A stretch of 38,714 nt of DNA from an uncultured Faecalicoccus sp. (GCF_944327125.1 NZ_CALVGO010000009.1:1-38714), one strand, 5' to 3'; counted from the stretch's first letter, positions 1-8,857 are shown. Translations and numbers: made by a program. The notes: a model not told the origin generated them from the letters alone.

Positions 1-942
1 GATCATTATACATACGACATCCATCCTGTGGAAAAAGACAAGCTGGATTCCTTTATGAAAGAAAAAGCGTTTAAGGCGATCAATGTTACGATTCCTTATA
101 AAAAAGACGTGATCCCCTACCTTACAGAATTGGACGATGCCTCAAAGAAAATCGGAGCGGTCAATACCATCGTAAATAAAAACGGGAACCTGTATGGATA
201 TAACACAGATTACTATGGTTTTGATTATATGGTCCGAAAACACAAAGTTTCTTTTACCGATAAAAAAGTTCTTGTGTTGGGAAACGGCGGTGCCAGCCAG
301 GCCATTCAAGCCGTAATCAAAGACCATGGTGCTAAGGAAATGCTGGTGACGGATATCGTAATGAATCCAGGCATTCTAAGCATCGAGGAAGTTTATGACA
401 AACATCCCGACATCGATATCGTTGTAAACACTACTCCTTGCGGCATGTATCCCAATGTAGATTCCGCCGCTGTTGATCTGAGTCAGTTTAAGAAGATCGA
501 AGCCGTATTTGACTGTGTATATAATCCAATGGATACAGAGTTTACTTTACAGGCTAAAGAATTAGGCATCAAGGTCGCTGTGACCGGCTTAGAAATGCTG
601 GTAGCTCAGGCAAAACGTGCTTTGGAACATTTTAAAGATATTCAGATTGATGATGAAGAGATCGATCGGATCTACCGTGAGATTCTTTTAGAAACAGCCA
701 ATCTGATCACCACATGTCAAGATATCAACGTACTCAATGAATTAAGTTCGAAGATACAAAAACCTGTTGTTTATTTTCAACAAGATGAACAACAGGCCAT
801 CGAAAACAATCAGATCCTTGTCATTGACAAAAACGATATCATCAAGCATCACAAACGTCTGATTTCAAACGGGTTTATCGTGGATGGGGATTCAACGTCG
901 TTGATCCTGGAACATTTTAAAAAATCAATTCAAAATTATTGA
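1..942 (+). CDS. aroE: AroE-like shikimate dehydrogenase with degenerate kinase-like tail (5' partial)
   Basis: The reading frame is open from the first base of the window, so the N-terminus is missing; the GTG at 28 is internal and not a real start. Visible AroE landmarks are the NVTIPYK segment with the catalytic Lys, GYNTDY with the catalytic Asp, the NADP-binding GNGGASQA loop, NTTPCGM and a GLEMLVAQAK helix. The AroE part ends near base 690. About 85 further residues follow. They resemble the shikimate kinase half of the paralogue at 9934-11196 in order (the start of the domain, an L-S-K-x-x-K segment, then a NGF-I-x-D stretch), but they have no Walker A loop and no GGG motif. The gene ends at a bidirectional terminator. 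The AroE assignment is secure. The kinase-relic reading is my inference from aligning the paralogues by eye. Confidence 0.85.
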   Translation, partial: DHYTYDIHPVEKDKLDSFMKEKAFKAINVTIPYKKDVIPYLTELDDASKKIGAVNTIVNKNGNLYGYNTDYYGFDYMVRKHKVSFTDKKVLVLGNGGASQAIQAVIKDHGAKEMLVTDIVMNPGILSIEEVYDKHPDIDIVVNTTPCGMYPNVDSAAVDLSQFKKIEAVFDCVYNPMDTEFTLQAKELGIKVAVTGLEMLVAQAKRALEHFKDIQIDDEEIDRIYREILLETANLITTCQDINVLNELSSKIQKPVVYFQQDEQQAIENNQILVIDKNDIIKHHKRLISNGFIVDGDSTSLILEHFKKSIQNY

Positions 943-947
943 CAAAA

Positions 948-979
948 AAAACGGTTAGCACTTTGAAGCTAACCGTTTT
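948..979. terminator. Bidirectional terminator between aroE-like gene and aroD
   Basis: A 12-bp perfect stem (948-959 with 968-979, core ACGGTTAGC/GCTAACCGT) with an 8-nt loop is flanked by A-runs on one side and T-runs on the other. It can end transcripts from both convergent genes. Confidence 0.9.
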
Positions 980-982
980 TCA

Positions 983-1744
983 TTAAATAGAGTTGTGTAA
1001 GATTTCCAACACTTTATCCAGATCCGTCACATTGATCTGTCCTGGAGCACTGGCGGCTTTGGCTGCACCAAATGTCAAACAAGAACCAAACACTTCTCCA
1101 GCCAGTCTTGAAATCACGCCGTCGGCTCCCATAGACATGGTAATGATAGGGCGATCGGCATACTTTTCATGCATATCTAAAGTTGCCTTCAACAATGTAA
1201 GCACATCGGATTTCGACTGCGGCATCAGTGCAATCTTAGGAATATCGGCCTCTTTTTCCTGCATCAATCTTAATCGGGATACGATTTCTTCATAATCCGG
1301 CGTTTTATCAAAATCGTGATTGCTCATGACAACATAAACACCATGTTCATGTGCATATGACACGATTTCTTTAACTTCATCATCTCCGGTAAAACATTCT
1401 ACATCGACAAAATCAATCCATTTGGAATCGATCATTTGTTTGTTCAAAGCCACATAATCTGCATTGGAAATGGCCATTTCCCCGCCTTCTTTGCTGGTTC
1501 TAAAAGTCGCCAAAAGAACCGTGTCCTTTAACAGAGAACCCACAAGCTCGATTGCTTTTTGGGCTTCTTTTTGATTCAGGATCTCTTTAAAATGATCCAT
1601 TCGCCATTCAATGATATCGTATTGCAATCCTTGTAAACCTTCGATTTCATTTTTTAAACCATCCAGATCTTTACCCATGATTGGAATACAAATCTTAGGT
1701 TTCCCTTTACCAAATTCTACATTTTTCACTGTAACTGTTTTCAT
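983..1744 (-). CDS. aroD: Type I 3-dehydroquinate dehydratase
   Basis: A 253-residue protein of the class I dehydroquinase family, which interconverts 3-dehydroquinate and 3-dehydroshikimate through a Schiff base. Key residues fall at the classical family positions: Glu46 (IIEWRMD), Glu86 (FRTSKEGGE), His143 (SNHDF) and Schiff-base Lys170 (IPKIAL). I chose the ATG at 1744 because GGAGG lies 5 nt upstream; the in-frame ATG 12 nt earlier contains that SD. It starts 2 nt after the TRAP binding-protein stop and is the last gene of a TRAP-aroD operon. The type I fold and the transporter context suggest a catabolic role (quinate/shikimate use), although a biosynthetic role cannot be excluded. Confidence 0.95.
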   Translation of the reverse strand: MKTVTVKNVEFGKGKPKICIPIMGKDLDGLKNEIEGLQGLQYDIIEWRMDHFKEILNQKEAQKAIELVGSLLKDTVLLATFRTSKEGGEMAISNADYVALNKQMIDSKWIDFVDVECFTGDDEVKEIVSYAHEHGVYVVMSNHDFDKTPDYEEIVSRLRLMQEKEADIPKIALMPQSKSDVLTLLKATLDMHEKYADRPIITMSMGADGVISRLAGEVFGSCLTFGAAKAASAPGQINVTDLDKVLEILHNSI

Positions 1745-1746
1745 GT

Positions 1747-2754
1747 TTACCTCCATTCAGCATTTTTTAAATAAGCATTGTATAAGTCCTCACCGACTTC
1801 ATTTTTGATATCTTCGTAAAGACTCTCGTTCAATTCTCGCATTTGTTCTTTTGTTTCATCATCCAGTTCAAGAATGGTCACGCCATTTTCAACACATTGA
1901 TTGATTCGATCTTCAATACGCTGATCCGATTGTTCTCGGGCGTATTCACTGGCGTTTTCACTGGCCTGATCAATGATCTTCTGATCTTCTTTAGAAAGTG
2001 ACTTATAGAAATCATTGTTTGTGATCAATGACAATAAATGCGGTAAGTGATTGGTTTCCACAATATATTTTTGTTGTTCATACAAGTTGGAAGAAACGAT
2101 GACTTCCACCGGGTTTTCCTGCGCATCGATCGTTTTTTGCTGCAAACCAATATATACCTCACTAAAAGACATTGGCGTAGGATTGGCATGAATATTTTGC
2201 CAGAATTTCAAGTGGTAGGAGTTTTCCATCGTACGGATCTTTTGTCCGGCAAAGTCATCGATGGACTGGATCTCTTTGTTCGTGGTCATCACACGGAAAT
2301 CCTGATCGGCAAAAGACAACAGTTTAAAACCGGCATCTTGATAGATTCCATCGACAATCGAGCGGAAATCAGGATCATCCAGAACTTCACGAACATCATT
2401 GATATCATCATAAGCCATTGGCAAGTCAAAGACGGCAAGCTGTTCCATAAAAGGAACCTGAGGCGCTGTATTCTGTACAATAAATTTTACATCTTTGGTC
2501 AAGCAGCTTTCAATCAGTTCTCTATCTCCGCCAAGTGTTGAGTTGTCATACACTTCGATCTGCATTCGGCCATCGCTCAATCTTTCCACTTCTTCGGCAA
2601 ATTTATCCGCAAAGATACTTGTGATCGTATCCGTAGTCGAAGCATGCGCCAATACCCATGGATACTTTTGAGACTGGGCAACATAATCGACATTTTTTGT
2701 ACAACCGCTAATCAGTAACAAAGTACAAAGAAGAAAGGTCAATAGTTTTTTCAT
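1747..2754 (-). CDS. dctP: TRAP transporter substrate-binding lipoprotein (DctP family)
   Basis: 335 residues with a lipoprotein signal: Lys-Lys, a hydrophobic stretch and the lipobox LISGC at about residues 14-18, so it should be anchored outside the membrane. The body matches the DctP/SBP family (W-x-L-A-H entry, NSTLGGDRELIES, IRTMENSYHLKFW, and PMSFSEVYIGLQQKTIDAQENP). The family binds organic acids and hands them to the DctQM membrane pair, driven by a sodium gradient. It lies 17 nt after dctM and 2 nt before aroD, which points to a cyclic acid such as quinate or shikimate rather than a C4-dicarboxylate; this substrate is inferred from context only. Confidence 0.9.
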   Translation of the reverse strand: MKKLLTFLLCTLLLISGCTKNVDYVAQSQKYPWVLAHASTTDTITSIFADKFAEEVERLSDGRMQIEVYDNSTLGGDRELIESCLTKDVKFIVQNTAPQVPFMEQLAVFDLPMAYDDINDVREVLDDPDFRSIVDGIYQDAGFKLLSFADQDFRVMTTNKEIQSIDDFAGQKIRTMENSYHLKFWQNIHANPTPMSFSEVYIGLQQKTIDAQENPVEVIVSSNLYEQQKYIVETNHLPHLLSLITNNDFYKSLSKEDQKIIDQASENASEYAREQSDQRIEDRINQCVENGVTILELDDETKEQMRELNESLYEDIKNEVGEDLYNAYLKNAEWR

Positions 2755-2771
2755 ATTTGTTTACACCCTTT

Positions 2772-4061
2772 CTATATCAAAGTTAATGAGATCTGTGGGA
2801 AAACACAAATCAAAATCAATGCGATCAACAATAAGATAATTTGCGGAAAGGCCTTTTTCGCAATCGTAAATACCGGAACTTCCGTAAGCCGTGAGGCAAT
2901 AAACAGGTTGACACCAATTGGCGGTGTAACAAAACCGATAGCCAGATTGACTACCATGATCACACCAAACTGGATGGGATCCATGCCGAAGCTTGACATG
3001 ATCGGTGTTAAGATCGGAGCCAAAATGAGAATTGCTGGACTTGTATCCATGACCATCCCTACGATCAGCAACAAGATATTGATTAATACCAGTACCGTAA
3101 AGGCACTTGTGAAATTCTCGGTGATAAAAGAGCCGGCCATCTGCGGTACCTGTAATAAAGTCAAGATTCTTGAGAACGCTACCGCACTTGCCAGAATGAA
3201 CAAGATCGGTGTAAAGGTTTTTAAGGATTCGATCATGATTTCTTTTAAATCTTTGATCTTGATCGTACGATAGACAAACAAAGAAATAAACAAGGCATAG
3301 AAAACCGAGATAACGGCAGCTTCCGTTGGAGAAGCAACGCCGGTATAAATACATCCCAGAATAATGACCGGTGTTAGTAAAGCCCAGAAACCTTCCTTTA
3401 ATATCGAGAAAAATCCGTTGGATCGTAAAGTATCGACTTCTTCCTGGATCCTCTCTTTATCTTCTCCGTGTTTCTTACAATAATACCAGCTATAAGCCAT
3501 CAATAAAGCCGCTATCAAGATTCCCGGAAAAACACCTGCCAAAAACAAATTGGAAACACTGGCACCGGTGGCCATACCAAATAAAATAAACGGAATGCTT
3601 GGAGGAATGATAACGCCTAAACCTCCGGCCACTGCGATCAACGCTGTGGAGAATTTCTTGTCATAGCCTAACTTAAGCATGACCGGCATACTCATGGAAC
3701 CCACCGCGGCCACCGTCGCCGGCGCACTTCCGGAGATGGCCCCATAAAATAAACAAGTCACAACGACCGCACAAGGAATTCCCGCCGTTCTCGATGCCAG
3801 AAAATACGAGAATACATCAAACAAACGTTTGGAAACCCCTCCTCTTGCCATGATGACCCCGCTTAGTACAAACATCGGGATCGCTAGCAAAGGAAAGGAA
3901 TCAATACCGCCAAACATAGAACGAATGATGAATTCCACACTAATATCAAAAGATGGATCGATCAAACTCGGTGCCACAGAGATAATTCCTAAAGCAGCTC
4001 CAATCGGTACCGACAGAAGAAGCAAAACAACAAATAAGATCATTACAATCGACGCTAACAT
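2772..4061 (-). CDS. dctM: TRAP transporter large permease (DctM family)
   Basis: 429 residues, almost wholly hydrophobic with about 12 membrane segments, which is the usual DctM length. Family signatures include GGIDSFPLLAIPMFVLSG, the AISGSAPATVAAVGSM loop, GVIIPPSIPFILFG, SPTEAAVISV and the C-terminal GFVTPPIGVNLF. Its ATG overlaps the dctQ stop (TAATG), so the two are translationally coupled. It forms the transport channel of a tripartite ATP-independent periplasmic transporter together with DctQ and the lipoprotein DctP. Confidence 0.95.
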   Translation of the reverse strand: MLASIVMILFVVLLLLSVPIGAALGIISVAPSLIDPSFDISVEFIIRSMFGGIDSFPLLAIPMFVLSGVIMARGGVSKRLFDVFSYFLASRTAGIPCAVVVTCLFYGAISGSAPATVAAVGSMSMPVMLKLGYDKKFSTALIAVAGGLGVIIPPSIPFILFGMATGASVSNLFLAGVFPGILIAALLMAYSWYYCKKHGEDKERIQEEVDTLRSNGFFSILKEGFWALLTPVIILGCIYTGVASPTEAAVISVFYALFISLFVYRTIKIKDLKEIMIESLKTFTPILFILASAVAFSRILTLLQVPQMAGSFITENFTSAFTVLVLINILLLIVGMVMDTSPAILILAPILTPIMSSFGMDPIQFGVIMVVNLAIGFVTPPIGVNLFIASRLTEVPVFTIAKKAFPQIILLLIALILICVFPQISLTLI

Positions 4062-4564
4062 TATTCAGCTCCCTCCTTTACCCACTTTTTATTCAAAATA
4101 TTATGCATTTCCAAAACGACTTGCTGGAAGGAACGAATCGTTGCCAATCCAAAGCCCAGAAGCGGTGCAAACTGCACATAGTACATCGGCAGCTGTAAAG
4201 CCGGTGACAACTGATCGGACTGAATGCTTTGGATGAGAAAAACATAGGCATGAACGCTTAAATAAAGAAAGAACACGAACAAAATAATATTCAGGATCAG
4301 TTGCAAAAACACATAGCTTTTATTTGAAAACAGATTGATGAACTGATCGATCTTGATAGAGATCCATTTTTTGATACAGTAACTGATTGAAATAAAACAC
4401 ATATAGATAAACAAATACCGGGTCAACTCCTCAGACCATGTCAATGAATTGTTCAATATGTATCGGCAAAACACCTGGATTCCCATAAGGCAAGTAATAC
4501 ATACTAAAAGAATGATCAGGAGAGTTTCTTCAAAATTATCGTCTAACCATTTTAAAATTTTCAT
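4061..4564 (-). CDS. dctQ: TRAP transporter small permease (DctQ family)
   Basis: 167 residues with four predicted membrane helices, typical for DctQ. The segment NNSLTWSEELTRYLFIYMCF is the family hallmark (W-x-E-E-x-x-R-Y). It is the first gene of the dctQ-dctM-dctP-aroD operon. The ATG at 4564 has only a weak SD (GAAGTGAT), and a promoter lies just upstream inside the terminator of the neighbouring operon. Confidence 0.92.
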   Translation of the reverse strand: MKILKWLDDNFEETLLIILLVCITCLMGIQVFCRYILNNSLTWSEELTRYLFIYMCFISISYCIKKWISIKIDQFINLFSNKSYVFLQLILNIILFVFFLYLSVHAYVFLIQSIQSDQLSPALQLPMYYVQFAPLLGFGLATIRSFQQVVLEMHNILNKKWVKEGAE

Positions 4565-4580
4565 ATCATCACTTCTCTTA

Positions 4581-4609
4581 TCTATAGAATAACATTTCTA
4601 AAAAAGCAA
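4581..4609 (-). promoter_or_regulatory. Promoter of the TRAP-aroD operon
   Basis: On the minus strand, a -35 TTGCTT (4604-4609), a 17-nt spacer and a -10 TATAGA (4581-4586) put the start near 4574, about 10 nt before dctQ. The -35 lies in the 3' arm of the upstream terminator. The sequence ATCTATAG at 4580-4587 repeats the arm of the LysR-type palindrome at 8820-8838 and overlaps the -10. Confidence 0.6.
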
Positions 4610-4634
4610 CAGCCTAGATTTTTGACTGTTGCTT
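4604..4634 (-). terminator. Terminator after the MFS gene
   Basis: A 9-bp stem AAGCAACAG/CTGTTGCTT with a 13-nt loop is followed on the minus strand by a T-run. It ends the OYE-ydiB-MFS transcript and separates it from the TRAP operon. Confidence 0.85.
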
Positions 4635-4639
4635 AAAGT

Positions 4640-5836
4640 TTAGTTGTCAGAACCAACCAAACGGGAATATCTCATATTTACAAACAGTGCCAATAAAACT
4701 CCAATTGCTGTGATTACAATATTCATCATCATGATTGAGCTGGAATCCATGGTTCCGGCCAACGTTAAGATCGTATAATTCGATAAAGAAGACATGATCA
4801 TAACGATACTGGTGATCGTTCCCTTGATTTTAGGGAACAAATCGTTACAAGTTGCCGTAACCAACTGTAAAATAACAGCACCGGCAGAATATCCGACAAT
4901 GGCCGCACCGGCAAGACACAATCCTTGTGACGGGAACATCAATACAGCAATCAAAGTAACCAGAGTAATTGCAGGATATACCAGCAAGAAACGTACACCT
5001 TTGATCTTATTGACCAAAATCGCCGTTACAACAATGGCCAGTAAGCTTCCTGAAGAATAATAAGTCTGCATGATACTTGGATCGGCCATTCCTGCCAGAT
5101 CTTTGGCAAATGTTTGGGCACAGTTTAACCAAAGCTGGAATGTTGCCGTACATGTAAAGCCGATAATGATCAATGCGATACTTTCAATTGTAAATTTAGA
5201 ATGTTTGATGTTTTCGATGAGACCTGGCTGTTTTTGACCATCGTTTGATTTTTCCTGTTTAGGAAGCGGTGCAAACAATGTCAGTACGCCAACAACAAGG
5301 ATCGCAATTCCTGTTACGATCAGAATCATATTGTAACTCATATTGTTTGCGGCAATAAATCCCAACATGAATGGAAGCAACAACTGAGCCACCGAGATAA
5401 AGAATTTTGTCCCCATGGTTGCCAGAGAACTTCTAGGTTCCAGGATCTCAACACAGGCAGGAATAACACCTGTATCCAGGAAAGAGTTGGCAGCCCCACC
5501 GAAAATAGCAGCCACATAGGCAAATGTCATATTTGGTGAGAACGCAATTCCAAAGAAGAAGATCGCATAACAAAGGATCCCAATGATCGTAGAAGGTCTT
5601 CTTCCTAATTTATCGGATAAAGGTCCAGAAAATGGCAAAGTGATCAAACGGCCCAATCCCAAAGAAGCACTTACCATTGTAACCGCTCCAATTCCGGCAG
5701 CCAAATCAGAATACCCCCATTGGGCAGCCAGGCTTTCTTTAATGACGGCCTGCCCTAGAACGGAACAACCAATTCCATGAACAAAGTATGTTAAATACAG
5801 TACAAAAGCACTGGGTAAATATTTTTTATTCTTCAT
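4640..5836 (-). CDS. MFS transporter, probable quinate/shikimate-type carrier
   Basis: 398 residues with about 12 hydrophobic helices. The major facilitator loop between helices 2 and 3 reads GPLSDKLGRRPS. A linker with charged residues (about 195-205, KQEKSNDGQKQ) splits the two six-helix halves. The start has GGGAGACGTT just upstream. It lies 18 nt after the ydiB-like gene and is probably its uptake partner; an exporter of an end product is the alternative. Having both an MFS and a TRAP system in one cluster suggests two substrates, or import plus product release. The substrate cannot be read from the sequence. Confidence 0.85.
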   Translation of the reverse strand: MKNKKYLPSAFVLYLTYFVHGIGCSVLGQAVIKESLAAQWGYSDLAAGIGAVTMVSASLGLGRLITLPFSGPLSDKLGRRPSTIIGILCYAIFFFGIAFSPNMTFAYVAAIFGGAANSFLDTGVIPACVEILEPRSSLATMGTKFFISVAQLLLPFMLGFIAANNMSYNMILIVTGIAILVVGVLTLFAPLPKQEKSNDGQKQPGLIENIKHSKFTIESIALIIIGFTCTATFQLWLNCAQTFAKDLAGMADPSIMQTYYSSGSLLAIVVTAILVNKIKGVRFLLVYPAITLVTLIAVLMFPSQGLCLAGAAIVGYSAGAVILQLVTATCNDLFPKIKGTITSIVMIMSSLSNYTILTLAGTMDSSSIMMMNIVITAIGVLLALFVNMRYSRLVGSDN

Positions 5837-5854
5837 AACGTCTCCCTAATCTCA

Positions 5855-6739
5855 TTAAAACTGAATATCCAATACATCTTTGATGTGTTCTACAGGCATA
5901 TCCTGACCTGTCCACATTTTAAAAGCAGCAGCTCCCTGATACAACATCATTCCTTCTCCATTGATGGCTTTGGCGCATCCTACTTCTTTAGCGGTTTCCA
6001 ATAACTTAGTGGTTCTAGGAGAATATACTGTATCAGCTACAATCAAATCTTTTCGAAGATAGGATGCGTCCGGGATAACCATCTGACCCTCTAACGGTTT
6101 CATACCTACGCCAGTAGCGTTGACAAAGATATAAGAGTCTTCAATTTCACGGCGCAGAGATTCATGATCGGCCAAATCATATAATGTGGCTTTACAGCTT
6201 GTTTTTTCGTTGATGTTCTTTACGTTTTGTTCAGCACGAGCCCAGAATTCATCACGGCGGTTAAAGATCGAGATTTCCTTTACTCCGTCCAATGCTGCCT
6301 GGATCTCGATGGCAGTAGCGGCTCCACCCGCTCCGGCAATCGTCATCTTTTTCCCGATCACATCGACACCGCTTTCTTTCAAGCCGGTCATAAATCCGAT
6401 TCCATCTGTGATGTGCCCAGTCAAGACACCATTGTCATTGACAACGGTATTCACTGCACCACAAAGTTCAGCGGCAGGAGACAGATGATCCAGATACTGA
6501 CCAATCACCGTTTTATTAGGCATGGATACGTTCCATCCGCGAACTTTCATAGCACGGAACCCTTTGACCGTATCTTCCAATGTAGAATTATCCACTTCAA
6601 AGGCAAGGTAAGCATAATCCAAACCTAATTTCTTAAAAGCTTCATTGTGCATCGTCGGGCTTTTTGAATGGCGAATCGGATACGCGATCAGCCCAATCAG
6701 CTCTGTATGTCCTGTAATTCGTTCTGTAATTTTACTCAT
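5855..6739 (-). CDS. ydiB: Quinate/shikimate dehydrogenase, YdiB-like
   Basis: 294 residues. Unlike the two AroE paralogues in this window, it carries the full substrate motif (AYPIRHSKSPTMHNEAF, with both Ser residues). It also has NVSMPNK with the catalytic Lys, HITDG with the catalytic Asp, GAGGAATA and FNRRDEFW. The MAYPIRHS-type start, VSMPNK and FNRRDEF are typical of the YdiB branch, which oxidises both quinate and shikimate with NAD. The C-terminus has the MLYQGAAAFKMWTGQDMP motif. The SD GGAGG precedes the ATG, and the gene is 12 nt from the OYE gene. Expected role: quinate to 3-dehydroquinate and shikimate to 3-dehydroshikimate. Confidence 0.93.
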   Translation of the reverse strand: MSKITERITGHTELIGLIAYPIRHSKSPTMHNEAFKKLGLDYAYLAFEVDNSTLEDTVKGFRAMKVRGWNVSMPNKTVIGQYLDHLSPAAELCGAVNTVVNDNGVLTGHITDGIGFMTGLKESGVDVIGKKMTIAGAGGAATAIEIQAALDGVKEISIFNRRDEFWARAEQNVKNINEKTSCKATLYDLADHESLRREIEDSYIFVNATGVGMKPLEGQMVIPDASYLRKDLIVADTVYSPRTTKLLETAKEVGCAKAINGEGMMLYQGAAAFKMWTGQDMPVEHIKDVLDIQF

Positions 6740-6751
6740 GATGATTTCCTC

Positions 6752-8746
6752 CTATAAAAGTTCTCTTTTTCTTAATACACTCAATATATTTCTGCCTTCG
6801 GCAACCCCTTCGATGATTCGACGGGCTCTGACACTGTCACCAATGTTGATGATATCTACATTTTCATCTTTATAATGTTCACACAAAGATGCATAGATTG
6901 GCGAATAACTGCGCATTCCCAGGCAAACAAATCCAAGATCAAAATCAATATTTGAAAGTTCATCGTTTACCTTGACGACAAAGTGATCTTCACAAACTTC
7001 CTGCAATGCCGTATTCACCATCACGTTGACATGATGTTTTTCGATCATTTCTTTAACCTGGGACTTGGTCACTGGATCCAGGTCCTTACCCACTTGAGGC
7101 TGCATTTCAATAATCGTTGTCTTAGCACCGCGATTTGCGAAAAATTCGACAACATCCAATCCAACAGCTCCACCGCCCACTACGGCGATATGCATATTTG
7201 AACAATCTTCCGGATATTTTTCAATGGAATCCATCATTTTCATGATGGAACTTACTTTATTATTGTCTTTATCCAAATTTTCATGAAGGCCTTTGATCGG
7301 CGGCAGCAACGGATGAGAACCTGTCGCATTCACAATGATATCGGGCTTCAGATTTTCAATAAATGGAAGTGTTGCTTCCATGGAGGTGAATGTAATCAGA
7401 TTTCTTAATTTACGCGCACGGTTGATCAAATATTCAGGGAAATAGGCCACACGGTATTTTTCCGGAATTCGGGAGATCTTACTTGCCAGACCGCCTAAAT
7501 GATCTTCTTTTTCGATCAGGAATGTAGTACATCCCACTTCGGCAGCTGTACATGCCGCTTCCAAGCCAGCGGTTCCTCCTCCGATCACTACAACGTTGCA
7601 AGGAGATTTGATTTTTTCTTTATAGTAATCAACATCTGCATTGACGGCAGGATTCACTGTACAGCGAATCGGCCGATTCAAACCAATTCGATGCCCAGCA
7701 CATCCAATGTTACAAGAGATACACTTACGAATCTCGTCTTCTTTTCCATATTTAACTTTGTTTGGCCAGTTCGGATCGGCAATCATCTGACGTCCCATTC
7801 CGATAAAATCGGCATCCCCTTTTTCCAGGATCTCTTCGGCAACCTTTGGATCACGGATATTTCCTGTTGTCATGACCGGTTTATTGAATTTATCCTTGAC
7901 CGCTTTGGCCATATAAGATCTCCATCCATCCGGCAGATAATTGGCATCGATCTGATAATGAATGGAATCCGATAAAGCCGCAGACACATCGATCATATCC
8001 GCTTCTTCCTGGAAGTATTCAAGAAGCTGCAGGGTATCTTCCAGTGTATTTCCGCCTTTCAGCATTTCATCGGCACTGATTCGTAAAATGATTGGATATC
8101 TTGGTCCTACTGCCTGGCGAACCTTCTCCATGACCAGTTTCGCAAAACGAGCGCGATTTTCCGGTGTTCCCCCATACTCATCGGTACGATTATTTGTCAG
8201 CGGGCTTAAGAACTGACTGATCAAATAAGAATGTCCTGCGTGGATCTCAATCATATCAAATCCAATGATCTGAGCTCTTTTGGCAGCGGCTGCATAATCA
8301 TCGGCAATCGATTCGATCTCTTCGACGCTTAATTGTCTTGGGATCGATCCCCCTTTTTTGTTTGGCAGATTGCTTGCACTGACTGGCTGCATACCAATAC
8401 GGCTTTCAACCGCGCTGGCGCCGGAATGATTCAACTGAATCGCAATCTTGGTTCCATGTTTATGGACATTTTCACAAAGTTTAAAAAAGCGAGGAATAAA
8501 ATTATCGTGATCAATTCGAATCTGTGTAGTTCCGTTACTTCCTTCCGGATACTTAACACAAGCGTTTTCTACAATGATCAATCCCGCTCCTCCCTGAGCT
8601 CTTTGTTCGTAATAATTGATATGTAGAAAACTCATTCCTCCATCGGTTTCACCAAAGTTTGTTCCCATGGGCGTCATAACGATTCGATTGTTCATTACGA
8701 CGTCTTTGATTTGAATAGGACTAAACAGTGAATTGTATTTCTGCAT
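6752..8746 (-). CDS. FMN/FAD/[4Fe-4S] NADH:flavin oxidoreductase (OYE, 2-enoate reductase type)
   Basis: 664 residues in three parts. Residues 1 to about 360 form an Old Yellow Enzyme TIM barrel with the EIHAGHSYLISQFLSP active-site stretch and TNNRTDEYGG. An iron-sulfur motif CISCNIGC plus a fourth Cys 13 residues on follows. After it come two dinucleotide folds (VVVIGGGTAGLEAA and IAVVGGGAVGLDVV). This layout is that of 2,4-dienoyl-CoA and 2-enoate reductases, which reduce C=C bonds next to a carbonyl or carboxyl. The ATG at 8746 is chosen because GGAGGAGA precedes it; an ATG 24 nt upstream lacks one. As first gene before ydiB, its substrate could be 3-dehydroshikimate, an enone and enoate; that is inference. 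Confidence 0.9.
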   Translation of the reverse strand: MQKYNSLFSPIQIKDVVMNNRIVMTPMGTNFGETDGGMSFLHINYYEQRAQGGAGLIIVENACVKYPEGSNGTTQIRIDHDNFIPRFFKLCENVHKHGTKIAIQLNHSGASAVESRIGMQPVSASNLPNKKGGSIPRQLSVEEIESIADDYAAAAKRAQIIGFDMIEIHAGHSYLISQFLSPLTNNRTDEYGGTPENRARFAKLVMEKVRQAVGPRYPIILRISADEMLKGGNTLEDTLQLLEYFQEEADMIDVSAALSDSIHYQIDANYLPDGWRSYMAKAVKDKFNKPVMTTGNIRDPKVAEEILEKGDADFIGMGRQMIADPNWPNKVKYGKEDEIRKCISCNIGCAGHRIGLNRPIRCTVNPAVNADVDYYKEKIKSPCNVVVIGGGTAGLEAACTAAEVGCTTFLIEKEDHLGGLASKISRIPEKYRVAYFPEYLINRARKLRNLITFTSMEATLPFIENLKPDIIVNATGSHPLLPPIKGLHENLDKDNNKVSSIMKMMDSIEKYPEDCSNMHIAVVGGGAVGLDVVEFFANRGAKTTIIEMQPQVGKDLDPVTKSQVKEMIEKHHVNVMVNTALQEVCEDHFVVKVNDELSNIDFDLGFVCLGMRSYSPIYASLCEHYKDENVDIINIGDSVRARRIIEGVAEGRNILSVLRKRELL

Positions 8747-8771
8747 AAGTTCTCCTCCATTTCCAAACAAT

Positions 8772-8800
8772 ATTATATGAAAGCGATATCATATGAACAA
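8772..8800 (-). promoter_or_regulatory. Promoter of the OYE-ydiB-MFS operon
   Basis: On the minus strand, a perfect -10 TATAAT (8772-8777), a 17-nt spacer and a poor -35 TTGTTC (8795-8800). A strong -10 with a weak -35 is what an activator-dependent LysR target usually shows. Expected start near 8765. Confidence 0.75.
8775..8794. promoter_or_regulatory. Inverted repeat across the OYE promoter
   Basis: Six-base arms ATATGA and TCATAT, separated by 8 nt, overlap the spacer and the edge of the -10. It may be a second operator or an accidental AT-rich repeat; no known motif was recognised. Confidence 0.35.
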
Positions 8801-8819
8801 TTAATAAAAACAGCTTTTT

Positions 8820-8838
8820 CTATAGATTCTATCTATAG
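8820..8838. promoter_or_regulatory. LysR-type operator, T-N11-A palindrome
   Basis: CTATAGAT-tct-ATCTATAG is a perfect 8-bp inverted repeat with a 3-nt centre. It contains the T-N11-A spacing of LysR recognition sites. Its centre is about 64 nt upstream of the predicted OYE start and overlaps the -35 region of the divergent lysR gene. That is the classical position for activating the target and repressing the regulator. Confidence 0.75.
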
Positions 8839-8845
8839 ATTAAAG

Positions 8846-8851
8846 TATAAT
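8846..8851 (+). promoter_or_regulatory. -10 element of the LysR gene, probably leaderless
   Basis: A perfect TATAAT ends 6 nt before the lysR ATG, so transcription should begin at or very near the start codon. No SD exists upstream of the ATG. The -35 region is weak and covered by the palindrome. Confidence 0.6.
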
Positions 8852-8857
8852 TAAATC

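Noticed and set aside
2761-3354. A 197-codon open frame inside dctM on the same strand
   Set aside because: It is an out-of-frame shadow of the well-supported TRAP permease and matches no family.
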